Source: Adiantum capillus-veneris (taxonomy: Eukaryota > Streptophyta > Polypodiopsida > Polypodiales > Pteridaceae). From it: DNA of 59,000 nucleotides. Below, piece by piece: positions 11,404 to 27,077 of the stretch (the first letter of the stretch is position 1; every line of letters begins with the position of its first letter). The translations under genes and the position numbers were made by a program. The stretch covers positions 62,080,119 to 62,139,118 of the forward strand of contig CM043952.1 of NCBI GenBank assembly GCA_014529385.2. Direction: 5' to 3'. Below the pieces are notes generated by a model that saw only the letters and a list, made by a program, of their open reading frames with translations, searched no databases and was not told the origin of the DNA.

Positions 11404-11751
11404 ATGGCCAGCGAGTATGGCAGCCGTGGTGGCGCAATGGCGAAGATGGTGGCAGCCGCCTTTGCCTGCATGGTGGCGGTGGCATTGATGCAGATGCCGG
11501 CGAGTGAAGCACAGGGAGCATCGACCTGCAATGCGGGGATGATGCAGCAATTGAGCCCATGCGCGCCCTTCGTCACGGCGTCCTCAAATGCAGCTCAGCC
11601 CTCCGCGGCGTGTTGCACATCCTTGCAGAGCGTGGACGTGGGGTGCATGTGCGAAATGTTGAATGGGCCCTCCATCCCTAACCTGGACCGAGCCAAAGCG
11701 CTCTCTCTTCCGCAGGCCTGCAACCTCGCTACCTCTGCCACTTGCGACTAG
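11404..11751 (+). CDS. secreted eight-cysteine lipid-transfer-like protein
   Basis: This 115-residue protein has a hydrophobic signal peptide (best from M12 or M15 to about A36) and a mature part with the eight-cysteine motif: C42, C53, C70-C71, C81-M-C83, C106, C114. Spacing is X10, X16, CC, X9, CXC, X22, X7. That is closer to the type-2, LTPD and LTPG groups than to type-1 lipid-transfer proteins. The CXC centre is hydrophobic (Met), as in type 2. No GPI-anchor tail is present. The family folds into a four-helix, disulfide-locked box that binds lipids in the wall or extracellular space. The 33 bases between the first and second ATG make the true start uncertain. GC content is higher than in the surroundings. 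This is the only intact host-like gene I see in the window. Confidence 0.88.
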   Translation: MASEYGSRGGAMAKMVAAAFACMVAVALMQMPASEAQGASTCNAGMMQQLSPCAPFVTASSNAAQPSAACCTSLQSVDVGCMCEMLNGPSIPNLDRAKALSLPQACNLATSATCD

Positions 11752-11760
11752 CGGTAACAG

Positions 11761-11785
11761 CTCTCTCTCTCTCTCTCTCTCTCTC
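11761..11785. repeat. (CT)n just after the stop of the eight-cysteine gene
   Basis: A short CT tract starting 10 bases after the TAG, so it is in the 3' UTR if the transcript extends here. Confidence 0.9.
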
Positions 11786-11999
11786 GTGTTCTCTCGTTCA
11801 ACTCTCCTCGTCGTATAGATCTTTAAGGTCTCTTGGGATAGTTTCCTACGACGGTAATATTCTCTTTATTCTCTCTCTCCTTTTTGGTGAAAAATATGTG
11901 TCATATTGTTACATTTTGTACACAATATGTTCATCCTCTGCTATCTTATGTCGTGTTGTGAGGGCGTCTTCAATCATTCTATCTTTGATAATATGTAGA

Positions 12000-14150
<2,151 letters not shown>

Positions 14151-14164
14151 CTACGACAAGTTGC

Positions 14165-14710
14165 TTATAGCCTATCTTGCCAAAAACCTTGCCCTCCCTT
14201 TGCACAATATGGTCCATTGATTCCTCACTCTACCTTTGTTGGGCATACCCTACAATCAATGCATTCCAAGAAACCACATCCTCAGTAAAACGATCTTTCA
14301 AAACATTTTACAAGTTGAAAATAGCCCATCCTGCCAAAAACCTTGCTCTACCTTTGCACAATATAGTCCATTGATTCCTCATTCTACCTTTGTTGGGCAT
14401 ACCCTACAACCAATGCATTCCAAGAGACCACATCCTCAATAAAGTGATCATCTAAAACATTTTGTGCTTTCAAAGTACACCACATTTGACATACATTGAT
14501 GAAAATGGTTGAATTTGTACCAATGATTCTTAAAAGATGAAGTATGCATTGCACAACACATGCCACTATGGACAAGCTGTAGTTTATGAGTAGAGAGCAA
14601 ACAACCATCCTTAGGCACATGATGTTCCTAAAAATATAGCCTTCACATACATGTTTATTCAATGGTACCTCAAGAGGGGTCAATGAAGCAATCAATTCAT
14701 ATTTTTTCAA
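14165..14710 (-). pseudogene. PPR protein fragment with an internal 154-bp duplication
   Basis: On the minus strand, EDVVSWNALVVGYAQQR (near 14385-14440) matches the core of plant PLS-type pentatricopeptide repeats. A second, slightly diverged copy (EDVVSWNALIVGYAQQR) lies at about 14230-14285, 154 bases away, as part of a tandem duplication. Both reads run into stops right after the motif. Intact PPR proteins of this class bind organellar RNA. This fragment is far too short and broken to work. Confidence 0.6.
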
Positions 14711-15039
14711 ATGCTACAAACTAGAAAATTTTAATGACCAAAACATGCATGCCAAAACTTTGCATCTGAAATAGCTTTTGAATCGCTTAATCATCCGCAC
14801 AAAATTGAGATCATGCATAGTACATCAATCATCCACAAACTTGATTACAAGATCAAGTTTTGACAGTGCAGATACATAAAAAAGGTTCCTCTTTCTTCTA
14901 GGTATATACAAAGTATCAAGAAGTGTGAAAGAAATGCCACCTATAGTAGTAAGCACACTCTTTTCAACTCCCCTATCTTGATAAGAGCCATTGTTGGCAC
15001 ACGTGGTAGTATTTCCATTAGGGGATGTGACCCCCTAGG

Positions 15040-15520
15040 TTTCCCTTGGCCTTACATTACTCCCCCCTTGGAGAAGTGTTTTCATCCTCGAAAACAAAAG
15101 TGAAAAAATTCTTCTTTAAAGCACTAATGTTTTCCCAAGCGGCACCTTCTTCAGGTCGGTCTTTCCACTTGACTAAAGCTTATCAATGCACACGATGATG
15201 AGTATGTAAATCATGATAGTTTAAGATTTGCTAAGGCCCGTGCGGTTGGGTTGGAGGTTCAATTAAACCTACCAAAAACTGCTGATTAATGACATTGTCA
15301 TCCCCATGCAAGCGTTTACATAAACGACTTACATGAAATATTGGATGAATACGAGCGTGCGTAGGTAATGAAAGTTTGTAGGCTCTATCACCCGTTCACT
15401 TCAGTATCTTGAAAGGCCCACAATATCTCGGAGATAATTTAGGAGCTAGTCCTGTCTTTAGACTTTTTGAATGCTCTAGGACATGCAAAAATACCTCTTC
15501 CCCTTTTGTGCAAACGTCCG
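15040..15520 (-). mobile_element. Ty3/gypsy chromovirus-like 3' fragment (integrase C-terminus)
   Basis: The minus strand encodes a degraded version of the same region as 17390-17838: the segment read as LSPRYCGPFKIL in intact relatives, then a region before a chromodomain. It ends at a purine tract and an LTR start written on the plus strand as CCTTGGCCTTACATTAC near 15045-15070. It is about 75-80 percent similar by eye to the fragment 2.3 kb downstream and is cut at about 15525 by a copia gag piece. Confidence 0.6.
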
Positions 15521-15524
15521 TCAA

Positions 15525-16060
15525 TTAAAGTTTTTCTCAAGGAGAAATTATTTCAACTTGGGATGAAAGGAGGCAACATAGTCTCTAGTCATCTCAATGA
15601 GTTTAATGTAAGGTTTGCTCAGTTGATCGCTCAGGGGTTGGACTTTGATGATGAATTCAAATCCATATTCTTGGTATGCTCTTTACCCTCTTCATGGGAC
15701 ATTTTTTTGTAAATCCATTAGTAACTTTGCACCTAATGTAAAGCTTGTGTACAATAATGTTGTTAGTAGCCTACTCCGTGATGAGGTTAGGCGTACATCT
15801 GTTGAGCCTACGAAACATGGGGAGGCATATGTTGTAGGGTCTCACAAAGAGAGGGGTCACACTCAAAATCATTTCAATCTAAAGATAGTAAGAACTCTAA
15901 AGCAAGAGTAGAGGGTTTATGGGCAATGTAAAGTGCTATTATTGTCACAATAAAGGGAATTTAAAGTAGGATTGTCGTGCTATGAAAAGAGATCGAAAAT
16001 ATCAAGGTAATCTCGAGAATGAGAAAGGCAAGGGTAGGTTTGCAATAAACAAAACCTGTA
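15525..16060 (+). pseudogene. copia gag fragment
   Basis: It reads SSHLNEFNVRFAQLIAQG and SLPSSWD (UBN2-type gag), then after a frameshift near 15710 a lysine-rich stretch, and finally a zinc-knuckle relic (CYYCHNKGNLK, stop, DC) at about 15930-15975. In that relic the His is replaced by Asn and a stop falls inside the knuckle. It is unlike the 503-2599 element in detail, so it is a separate copia family. No downstream protease is visible. Confidence 0.7.
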
Positions 16061-16349
16061 ACATATCCCTGTAAATTTGTATCCAAAAGCACTTGTAAAA
16101 GCAAGACCACATGCCACTTTGTGGTGGCTAAACACAAACTAGCTCATAATTGTGCTCATCCACACTATGGCTTACATCAGCCATAAGTTACATAAACAAC
16201 AATATCTAGACAATCAAATACATGCTGCAGGTAGAAACAAAAGCTTAAGCTTCTACACAAGTTTTAAATTCACACATGTGAGCACCAGTGTCTTTATTTG
16301 CAAACAGTTTGGCTCTAACACAAGCCATACATGTATGTATGTAAACTGT

Positions 16350-17257
16350 GTATGCTCCTATTGTGTGTGTCTCGAAGTCCATAGCTCACCCTCCCTCTAT
16401 ATGCTATCAATGCACCACTCTGAATTCCTTTGACTACTCATGCAAGTAGAGCTATGTGTCAAAAAGTGCTCATGGTGCTATTGTAGGTCTCGAACTATCC
16501 TACGCATTCTTCTTTGTCTCTTTGCCTCATTATACATGAGATCCCAAAGCTCTTAGATGGGGCTACTTGTTTCCCACATGCATATGTATGTCCCTAGCCT
16601 CAGTCTCTCAAGATCCCACACGTTGCTCCAAGTACCTTTGTGGCTGCCTTGTGTAGCTCTTATGCTCTACATGCATTCTCGAGTGCTCACACAACCCCCC
16701 TTTGGGCCCTTCTTGATCATACACTGAGTAGAAATTGATAGGATTGGGCAGGATAAAGTAGAGTAGCATTCATGCTAATGATATGCTAACCACACTTGAG
16801 ACTATACGCTCCTATTGTGTGTGTCTCGAAGTCCATATCTCACCCTCTCTCTATATACTATCAGTGCACCACTCTGAATTCCTTCGACTACTCATGCGAG
16901 TAGAGCTATGTGTCAAAAAGTGCTCATGGTGCTATTGTAGGTCTCGAACTATCCTACGCATTCTTCTTTGGCTCTTTGCCTCATTATACATGAGATCCCA
17001 AAGCTCTTAGATGGGGCTACTAGTTTCCCACATGCATATGTATGTCCCTAGCCTCAAGCTCTCAAGATCCCACACGTTGCTCCAAGTACCTTTGTGGCTG
17101 CCTTGTGGGGCTCTTATGCTCTACATGCATTCTCGAGTGCTCACGCAACCCTCCTTTGGGCCCTTCTTGATCATACACTGAGTAGAAATTGATAGGATTG
17201 GGGAGGATAAAGTAGAGTAGCATTCATCCTAATGATATGCTAACTACACTTGAGACT
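16350..17257 (-). repeat. 454-bp direct tandem duplication inside LTR-like DNA
   Basis: GCTCCTATTGTGTGTGTCTC starts at 16354 and again at 16808, and the two copies stay highly similar to CACTTGAGACTA near 16800 and 17256. On the minus strand they follow an LTR promoter-like segment (next entry), so they are probably part of the LTR or adjacent leader. No coding potential is evident. Confidence 0.85.
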
Positions 17258-17392
17258 AGTTACACAATTGTGAGGTATTGGGCTCTAAAACATATTTGTC
17301 CTCCCAGCCTCTTTCCTCTTTTATAGGCAACCCCCGAGCTTGATTTCAAACTAGACCCTTGGCCTTACATTACATTGCACTACTCCCCCTTG
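17257..17392 (-). repeat. chromovirus LTR start with TATA box (minus strand)
   Basis: On the minus strand a purine tract (CCAAGGGGGAGTAG) is followed by TGTAATGTAAGGCCAAGG, a U3 of about 60 bases, and GTTGCCTATAAAAGAGG, a good core promoter. The gene fragment at 17393-17838 lies immediately upstream, as the integrase end would in a Ty3/gypsy element. Confidence 0.6.
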
Positions 17393-17838
17393 GACCAATT
17401 TTTTTGTCCTAAAAAAAAAAGCGGGAATTTTCTCTTAAGCATTAATGTTTTACCAAGTGGCGCCTTCTTCAAATCAGCCTTTCCACTTGAGTAATGCTTG
17501 ATGATGCACATGATGATGAGTACATAAATCATGATAGTTGAGAATGTGCTCAAGTTCATGCTGCTAGGTTGGAGGCAAATGAAATCAACCCAAAAAAATT
17601 GGTCAATGACATTTTGGTCCCTATGCAAGCATTTACATAAACACATTACATGAAAAACCGGATGAATATGAGAGTACAAAGGTAAAGAGAGTTTGTAAGC
17701 CATATCTCTCACTCGCTTGAGTATTTTAAAAGGCCCACAATGTCTTGGAGATAACTTAGGTGTTGTCCCAATTTTTAGACTTTCTGAATGTGCTAGCACA
17801 CATAAAAATACCTCTTCCCCTTTCGTGAAGGTAACTTG
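17393..17838 (-). pseudogene. Ty3/gypsy integrase C-terminal / chromodomain region
   Basis: On the minus strand the frame reads KLSPRHCGPFKILKRV, MAYKLSLP, and HIHPVFHV, the hallmark of the integrase C-terminus in chromoviruses. A degraded KADLKKAPLGKTLMLK stretch follows, where a chromodomain would sit. The upstream half of the polyprotein is absent. It is cut at about 17838 by a plus-strand integrase piece. Confidence 0.75.
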
Positions 17839-17839
17839 C

Positions 17840-18560
17840 CGACATTTCTCATCAATGTACCTTGGGACAGTATCTCTACGGATGTTATTGTGGATTTACC
17901 AACCACTGTACGAGGTCATGCCTTGGTATGGGTGGTAGTAGATCGATTGACTAAACTTTGCAAATTTATTCCAACCAAGTCCACGATTCAAGTTCCAAAG
18001 TTAGCAAAGTAATTTGTTGACAATTTGTATAGACTATACAGATTACCCAATAATATTGTGAGTATCGTGATCCCAAGTTCAACATTCATTTTTGGAGAGC
18101 TATGTTTAAACAATTGGGCACACAACTCAACATCAGTACTGCAGATCATTCAGAAATGGATGGACAGACTGAACGTGTTAATCAAGTGTTAGAGGATATG
18201 CTAAGAGTATAAGTTAGCAAAAAGAAATTTTTGATTGGAAAGATTATCTCCATATTCTAGAGTTTTCTCATAATACTGCAAAGCATGTGACGATTGGTTT
18301 TAGTCCTTTCATGGTTATGTATGGTTTTCAACTTAGATTACCAATTATGGTGGGGTTGGCAACTAAGAAACTTTAGGAGTTCAAGGATTTTCTCCAAGAT
18401 CATATGGATATGATGAAACTTGCTGGTTAAACTATTTGACAAGCACGTGCTAGAAACAAAACATATGCTGATGAGAAACTTTGACAAGTTACCTTCATGG
18501 AAGGGAAAGAGGTTTTTTTGAATTAAAACGTCATCCACCTCTTATTGAGAGAGAAGTGAA
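17840..18560 (+). pseudogene. Ty3/gypsy integrase core fragment
   Basis: Plus-strand frames read VIVDLPTT, VVVDRLTKLCKFIP, then FWRAMFKQLGTQL and MDGQTERVNQ, the integrase core of chromovirus-type gypsy elements. An in-frame stop and several shifts break it. It abuts the oppositely oriented integrase C-terminus at 17838. Confidence 0.75.
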
Positions 18561-20435
18561 AATTCCTCTAAATTGGTGTAATGGAAATTGATATTTTGTA
18601 TTTACTGAAGCTGACATGTATAAAAATCATGACTATGCTATGGAGTATACGAAAGGATATCACATTTATGTATATGCTATTATTCAAGTGCTCTTTATGA
18701 CCTATGAACATTATTATGTTTGACCGAGAAGTCTGTACTTATTTTGAGCATTCAAGAAATCTATAAATAAATACTTGCAAGAGGAAAATTCTCACTCTTG
18801 CACAGGGAATTAGATTTGCACCCAATGGCTGTTTACTTCTTCTCTTTTCTCTTGTCTCCTCTCTCGCCATGCCGGTGTAGCACTCCGCTCTAGGAGGTGC
18901 ATCTGCACGTGTTCTTGACTCTCTCTCGCTCTCTATCTCTCTCACTTTGTGTTTATCTTCATTATGGATTCATGCAATTCACCAGGTACCTAGATTTGTC
19001 TACTTTATCTGTTGTAGCATGTCATTTTTGATATTTTGTAGGGCTCTTTAAGCTCTTGGTTGTAGCAATGGCATGAGGACACATATCATTGCTCTTGATG
19101 AGATATGAATTTTTAAAATGGAGACCGTAAAAAAGTTGAAGCTAAGTACTTTTTAATTTACTCATTTTTGTTAACACTGATTTTCATGCCTTTATTGAGT
19201 AATTTTCGCATGTATTTTTCCTTGAGCGTTTGCGGATGCTCTAGAAAATTAGGTGTTTGAATAGTAAAAATGGTTAAAAGTTGTAACATGTATTCATATG
19301 ATTATCAAGATCTTAGGGATGTTAGCAAAAGAGATGGAAAGACACAATATTATATTATATGTATTAGATTAGATCTAGTAAAAAGAAAACAAGAAATAAA
19401 AAACAATGTCATGCAATATCATTAATTAGGAACACTCCAATTACCGGCTTGATTGACATTGTATGAAGAAGAAGGGTGATCTTATGAAGAAGAAGAATTT
19501 AGAAGTAACTATATCAAGGAAAGTTTAGAGGTCATTTACCATAATTTGATGAAAGCATTGAGAAGAAGAAGAGGGTATAAATTGCTCAACAGAATCATAC
19601 TCACCTATTATGGTAGAGAAGTTATAAAATAATACTCACCATAATACTCACCTATTATGGTAGAGAAGTTATAAAATAATATGAGGAGAAGGGAAGCTAA
19701 TAGCCATCAGATGCGCCCCAAATGATTCCATACTCTTCAACAAAATTATCATCACCCATCACATTCACGTGCCTAGCCAACACATAGACCACTCATTACC
19801 TACTATGAGCAATAGTGTTGTTGAGGGCCTCACTTTTGCCCAAATTCGAGACCTCTTGTGTGTTATGTAGAAGTGACAACTAACTGCACCCAAAGACTAA
19901 GCAACAAAAGAGCTTGCAGGCCTCATTCAACATTACAAAAGATGCATGCAGCACACCATTAAGCATACCTCATCATCAGCCTTCTCGTGAGCAGAAAAAA
20001 CCTACCACTGCATCAATAGATACCCTACAACTGTCGTTACTACAAAAACTGTAGGCAATTGTGTCCACAGACGTTGTATGACAAAAGAAAACCCCTACTA
20101 TACAAATAAGTATGGCTCCAGTACAACATCGACGTAATCTGTTAGTTTGCTAAGTGGTAGTAAAGGTACCCACCTCATTCTTTCTTGGGCGATTAAACCC
20201 GTTGTGTTGTGCATTTGTCCTCATGCTACATCCTCAACCACTAGACGTCGTGCCCACTAGCCCAACTCCCATGCAGACCACTAGCTGCTAGCTTTATTAT
20301 TATTTTTTGCCTACTCTTTTTGAGCTTTAGTTAGTGCAGTCTACTACCTGCCCACCATCCCTTGACCACCCACCTTAAAAAAAAGCTAAAAAGCGGCTTT
20401 TTTTTTGGGCGCTTGCAGCATGCAACAGATCTGAC
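18560..20435. other. no gene seen
   Basis: A possible LTR tail lies at about 18720-18960 (TCTATAAATAAATACTTGCAAGAG, then a CT-rich end). A 47-bp tandem duplication occupies about 19599-19690 (ACTCACCTATTATGGTAGAG repeated). The rest is AT-rich and featureless by eye. Confidence 0.45.
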
Positions 20436-20437
20436 AT

Positions 20438-20543
<106 letters not shown>

Positions 20544-20699
20544 CACTCCTTTGTTTTTAGTTGCTCATGGCGCCTACTATCATGCAATCTTGTAACCACC
20601 CATAGCCCGCCGACCCCCTATTCGCTCTGCAACTACCTCCCACTTGCATGTGCACCTTGGGGAGGTCACCTAAGAAAAATGTAACCTATCACGTGAGTT

Positions 20700-22600
<1,901 letters not shown>

Positions 22601-22617
22601 ACACCATAATTCCAGAT

Positions 22618-23135
22618 ATGGTAGAAAAAGAAGGACCACCAAATTTAAAATTTCAGGGATTCGATCAAGTTGATTTGAAGCCTTTGAAATGGCTTAGCAT
22701 GGATAATCTTAGGATCGAAGTCTATTGTCAAAGATCTTCTATGGACTTCGCATGCCAAATCGGGACAACTAACACCCATGAAGATTATCTATATCTTCAA
22801 GATCAAAGATAAGGGATTAGCAGATCTACCAACCTACATGTTTAGGGATTTTTATAACAACAACTTTGTTATGATGACCCCTGAGGAGGTGGAACAAACC
22901 AAATACCAAGGTTACTCCATAAGGGATTGGATATTGGGCCAAGGACCACCAGAAACTATTCCAAGGGATGAAAACCGTGAGAGATCTTTTGAGAGTAATG
23001 TTAAGAAACTAGAAGCCACCTTATCAGGAAGAAAACCGGGTGACACTAAAGCCAGTCCAAGGCTACATGAGTCACTATTTCCAACAGGCTGGTTTGAAGG
23101 ACTCGGAACAGGATAGGAGACCGGGAGTTGAACCA
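22618..23135 (+). pseudogene. gypsy gag, N-terminal part
   Basis: It starts MVEKEGPPNLKFQGFD in one frame, shifts near 22790, and continues LADLPTYMFRDFYNNNFVMM and RDWILGQGPPE in another. It ends at a stop at 23116. The region is hydrophilic and matches the pre-capsid part of plant gypsy Gag by position only. Confidence 0.55.
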
Positions 23136-23164
23136 CATAGATGTGTCAGACCAGCTGAGTTTTA

Positions 23165-23720
23165 GAAATGGGTCAAAAAATACAGTGGATCAGGGGATCC
23201 ATACAACCACTTAGCAAGCTTTAAGCAAGTGCTAAGAGCAGAACGCATATTCGATTTCCACACTCAATTCGAGGGGTTTGGAATGACATTAAAAGGGAAA
23301 TCATTGACATGTTTCCAAAACATTTCACCAAGGTCAATCATGGACTTAAATACATTAGCTCAAGGATTTGTAGCTTCTTTTTCTAAAACGGGGATCAAAC
23401 ACAATATAGTAGCTCAAATCTACAACTTTAAACAGAAACAAGGTGAGTCTGTTAGGGATTGTGCAACTCGAATATTGAAACAATACATTGCAAGATGCCC
23501 AGAGCTAGAGATACCTGCAAAAGAACGACTAGTATCATTGTTTCTAGAGGAACTGCTAAACCAGGAACTTCATGCTATACTGTATAGCAAAAAGCATACA
23601 ACCCTAGAAGAGTGTGTGTCAGCTGCTATTGACTTAGGAGACAATTGTGATATTTTCAACGAGGAAGATGTCCCTGAAGATAACCAAAGTGAGAAAACAG
23701 CATCCACCAAACCAGCTTAA
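23165..23720 (+). pseudogene. gypsy gag capsid domain (Retrotrans_gag)
   Basis: KKYSGSGDPYNHLASFKQVL followed by FHTQFEGFGMTLKGKSLTCF and later GESVRDCATRILKQYI is the Retrotrans_gag signature of plant gypsy elements. The domain packages element RNA in virus-like particles. The frame is open between a TAG near 23163 and a TAA at 23718-23720, and continues in the same frame after the TAA. Confidence 0.85.
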
Positions 23721-24722
23721 GTGGGAATGGCTGTTGCAGCACCACTTTCAGCCATAGAAGACATGCTCAAAAGGATGAATGACATGATGAATAAAATGCA
23801 AAAACCACCTATGAGAGGACCAAGACAAGGGATACCTCAACAGGGACAACCAATTAGGCCGCAAATATGGTGTGCAATCGAGGGTAAATGGACCAACCAT
23901 GATACCAATGAGTGCTATTACCGACCAAAGTATGATGGGAATGTTCAGTACATGCCTATGAGGCCACAAGGACAGCCCATGTACAGATATCAGCCTAATA
24001 TGGTACCAACTCAAAGACCACCGATGGGTATGGAAAGGCCTCAACCCGTGTTGGGTCAACAACCTCCCTATCCAGGACATAATGCAGTGCCTAAAAAGTA
24101 CATGCATCCAAAGGGAGTCATAGATGAACAAGCACTAGTGCCTGTTACACCTTATGCTGAGCCTAGTCCATCTACATTAATGATAGAAGGAGATTGGTAT
24201 AATTTACATCCACCACCCATGGAAGAACATGTGACTTATGATAAACCAGAGCTTGCAACAATGTATTATGTACCTAATCAAGGTGTTAGACCTTCTATAG
24301 TAAGACCCATGATTAATCCAAGAACGGGAAATTGTCATAACTGTGGTGCAGTTGATCATTGGAAAAATGAATTCCCAGAGCCTGACAAGAGCCTCAAGCC
24401 AGTTGAAGCTTATTGCATACAATGTTGCAAAAAGGGAGGACACTTCCCGAAAGATTGTCCAAAAAATCCTTTAAACAAGGGTAAAACAGTAGTGAACGTA
24501 GTCCAAGTGATACCTAGTAGCTCATATGAGAGTGAACCCATTGTTCCAATCAAGGTAATCACCAGAGCCCAGGCTAAGAAAAAGAAACATAAATCCTCTA
24601 ACGATTCAGAAGATACAAAAATTGCCTCTCAAAATACCAAAAGAAGCAGAAACAAAAGGTATGAGAGGAGAAAACAGAAACAAAGGGCTGAAATTGAGGA
24701 GAAAGCAAAGAAGTTATTCTAG
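23721..24722 (+). pseudogene. gypsy gag nucleocapsid part with two zinc knuckles
   Basis: It is in frame with the capsid part after a single TAA, so it is the same protein. It has a Pro/Gln/Met-rich spacer (residues about 30-130). A first knuckle CHNCGAVDHWKNEF has its last Cys changed to Phe. A second, CIQCCKKGGHFPKDC, has five rather than four residues before the His. A strongly basic tail follows (KKKKHKSS, RRKQKQR). The first knuckle probably cannot bind zinc normally. Confidence 0.8.
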
Positions 24723-24784
24723 GAAAAGATGAAAGAAATTGGAAGCAAAATCGAGGAAACCACTGTGAATCTGGAGGATCAATT

Positions 24785-25500
24785 TTGGTTGACAAAATTT
24801 TTGAGCCTATTAATGTAGCCATGGAAGCCTACCAAGCGGGACTTAAAGCAGGCCAAAACATGAAAAACAAATGGAAAAACTATACTTCTCCAAACATGGA
24901 AGCAGCCAAGCTCGAAGCTTATCAAAGTTTGGTAGGAATCATGCAAGAGATGCTAGAAAGCAAGAAACCCAAGCTCGAAAGTATGACAAAACCTGAGGAG
25001 CTTGTGGTAAAAAACAATAACGAAAAATCCAAGGTGGTGGTAGAACCCCACCTTGAAACAAAAGAGCCAGAACTTATAGTGCCAGATAGTGAAGATGCTT
25101 TAGACGGAATTCCATTCGTAGAAAAAGACTAGCCAGGACACTTACGGGAAAAAGTTAGAGAGATCAATCATGGGAGACTAACTCTAAAGTCAGCTCCTAT
25201 AGAGGAAGTATGGTTAGATAATTTACCTCTTGATATGGACATGGATGTACAATCCTTGTATGGGGATTGCGGATATGAAGCTTCAAGAATTTCTAAACCA
25301 TTGACCTTGAAAACATTACCCTCTTACTTGGGAGATAATGAAGATGAATCCATAGTGTGTAAGACCACTCAAGTAAAACCAGCGGAACAGACCCTAGAAG
25401 TAGATAACATTCATTCAATCATGTCTACACCCATCCAATGCACTCTTACTTTAGGAGAACTATTGAAAATTAGACTATACCTATGGAATGATCTATAGAA
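24785..25500 (+). pseudogene. gypsy gag-protease spacer
   Basis: Two short frames (24785-25132 and 25235-25498) encode charged, helix-prone sequence with no catalytic motif. They sit where gypsy elements of this branch carry a linker between nucleocapsid and protease. Confidence 0.45.
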
Positions 25501-25579
25501 AACCCTAGAGAAGGTGGGAATAATGGGGCTAATCGTAAAAAAATTGGTAAAATTGAAACACAAAATGGACAACAAAGAG

Positions 25580-26000
25580 ATTTGATATGTTGCAATGAAC
25601 GAAGTCCGAGAATACTATGAAGGGGAAAAAGGAAACACAACCCTTCCAGTGAAATATAATGACATTGAAACCATGGCATACTGGATAGTGGGGTAGGCAT
25701 AGCCATAGCCACAAAAGCAGTATGGGAATCCTAGGAACAACCTGCCATTAGACAAACTCGAATGAAATTGCAAGACTGATGGACACATTGAAAGACCATT
25801 AAGACTGCTTGAAAAAGTGATAGTTAATTCCTGTGGGATTGAATATCAACACACTTTTGCCATAGTAGACTTTGGTAAGAAACTCAATTACGAAATCATA
25901 TTGGGAAGACCTTTCATGTGACAAGTACAACTCATCAAAGATTGGGGAAAAAATTACCTGTACTTGAATCAAGTGGGGTCGATAAAAAGGGTTAATCTAA
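25580..26000 (+). pseudogene. gypsy retropepsin (aspartic protease)
   Basis: The active-site region LDSGVGIAIATKAVW starts at 25681 in one frame. GHIERPLRLLEKVIV and FAIVDFGKKLNYEIILGRPF follow in other frames, with ILGRPF as the flap-distal signature. It would cut the polyprotein. It is broken by at least two shifts and a stop at 25919-25921. Confidence 0.75.
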
Positions 26001-27077
26001 AAGATCACACTTATAGAGACGTCATGAAAACGCCCATACAAGAGTTTGATTCGGTCTCTTCGGCTAAAACTAAGCTTCTATCTTGGTTGAACAAAGACAC
26101 TCTTATTTGGATGTGCGGAGCTTCAGAAAACGCGAGCTTAAAACGAGAAGAATGTATCTTAAAAAGGGATTGCACGGATGAAGCCTGTGTACTTGAACCC
26201 TTTCTAGAGCTTTTGTTTGAGCCATTTGAGTGGACTCAAAATTTAGTGACAATGGATGTATGTGTGAATACGTCTATGCCTACTCAATTTTGCAATGAGG
26301 ACGGCTATGACATAATTCCCATATAAATGATCTCAACGCTCCACATTGAAGATGAAATTCACGAAACCAAGGACTTGATGAAAGCTCAACAAGTCTTTTC
26401 AAATCTCTACTATGATGCAACAGATGAGTTAGAAGAACACTCAGCTACCTCAGAAGATTTGGGGTCGGAAAAAGAACATGTGAGAGCTAAGCTACTCATG
26501 AAAGGAGGGGAGGAAAAGTTTTTTGACTTTCCTAACAAGAAACCGAGAAGACAAAAATGGTATAGACAAAAAAGAGACACTAGAAATTTGAAAGCTAGAC
26601 CTATGTCATTAGTCTCTAGTAGAGCACATTTTCTAATGCAGATAGATGCACACGATTGTGTCAAGGACAAAGTCACTGACAAATATCCTTCAAACAAAAA
26701 TCTTAAAATGACAAAAACGTTGAGAAAAACGAGAAAGGAAACTCAAGCAAAGCCAAAAAAAACAAGACAAGGAGGTAACCATGACACGAGTTGAGCGGAA
26801 AAAGAAGTATCAAGAGTTGAAGAAATCTCTAAAGGAGATATATACAACTGAAATGGAAACCATAGAAGAGGATGATAAATATATAATGAGTGTTCCATCC
26901 CATTATAAAAAATATACTCTCCAAGATCGGAAAATCATAGTCGAACAACCTATTAGGGAACTACGAAAACAGGGCGAGTCATACGAAGGGCCTGAAAATG
27001 CAAAAAAGATAGATTTGGTTGAACCAGGAGAAGAGCCTAGACCAACCTACATTGCAAATGACCTTAGTGAAGAATAA
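25964..27077 (+). pseudogene. protease-RT linker
   Basis: Open frames at 25964-26326, 26327-26794 and 26781-27077 code for charged sequence: RVNLKDHTYRDVMKTPIQEFD at the start, a basic block near 26540-26760, and an acidic end PGEEPRPTYIANDLSEE right before RT. The end is the standard lead-in to RT in this gypsy branch. A TAA at 27075-27077 separates it from RT in the same frame. Confidence 0.6.
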
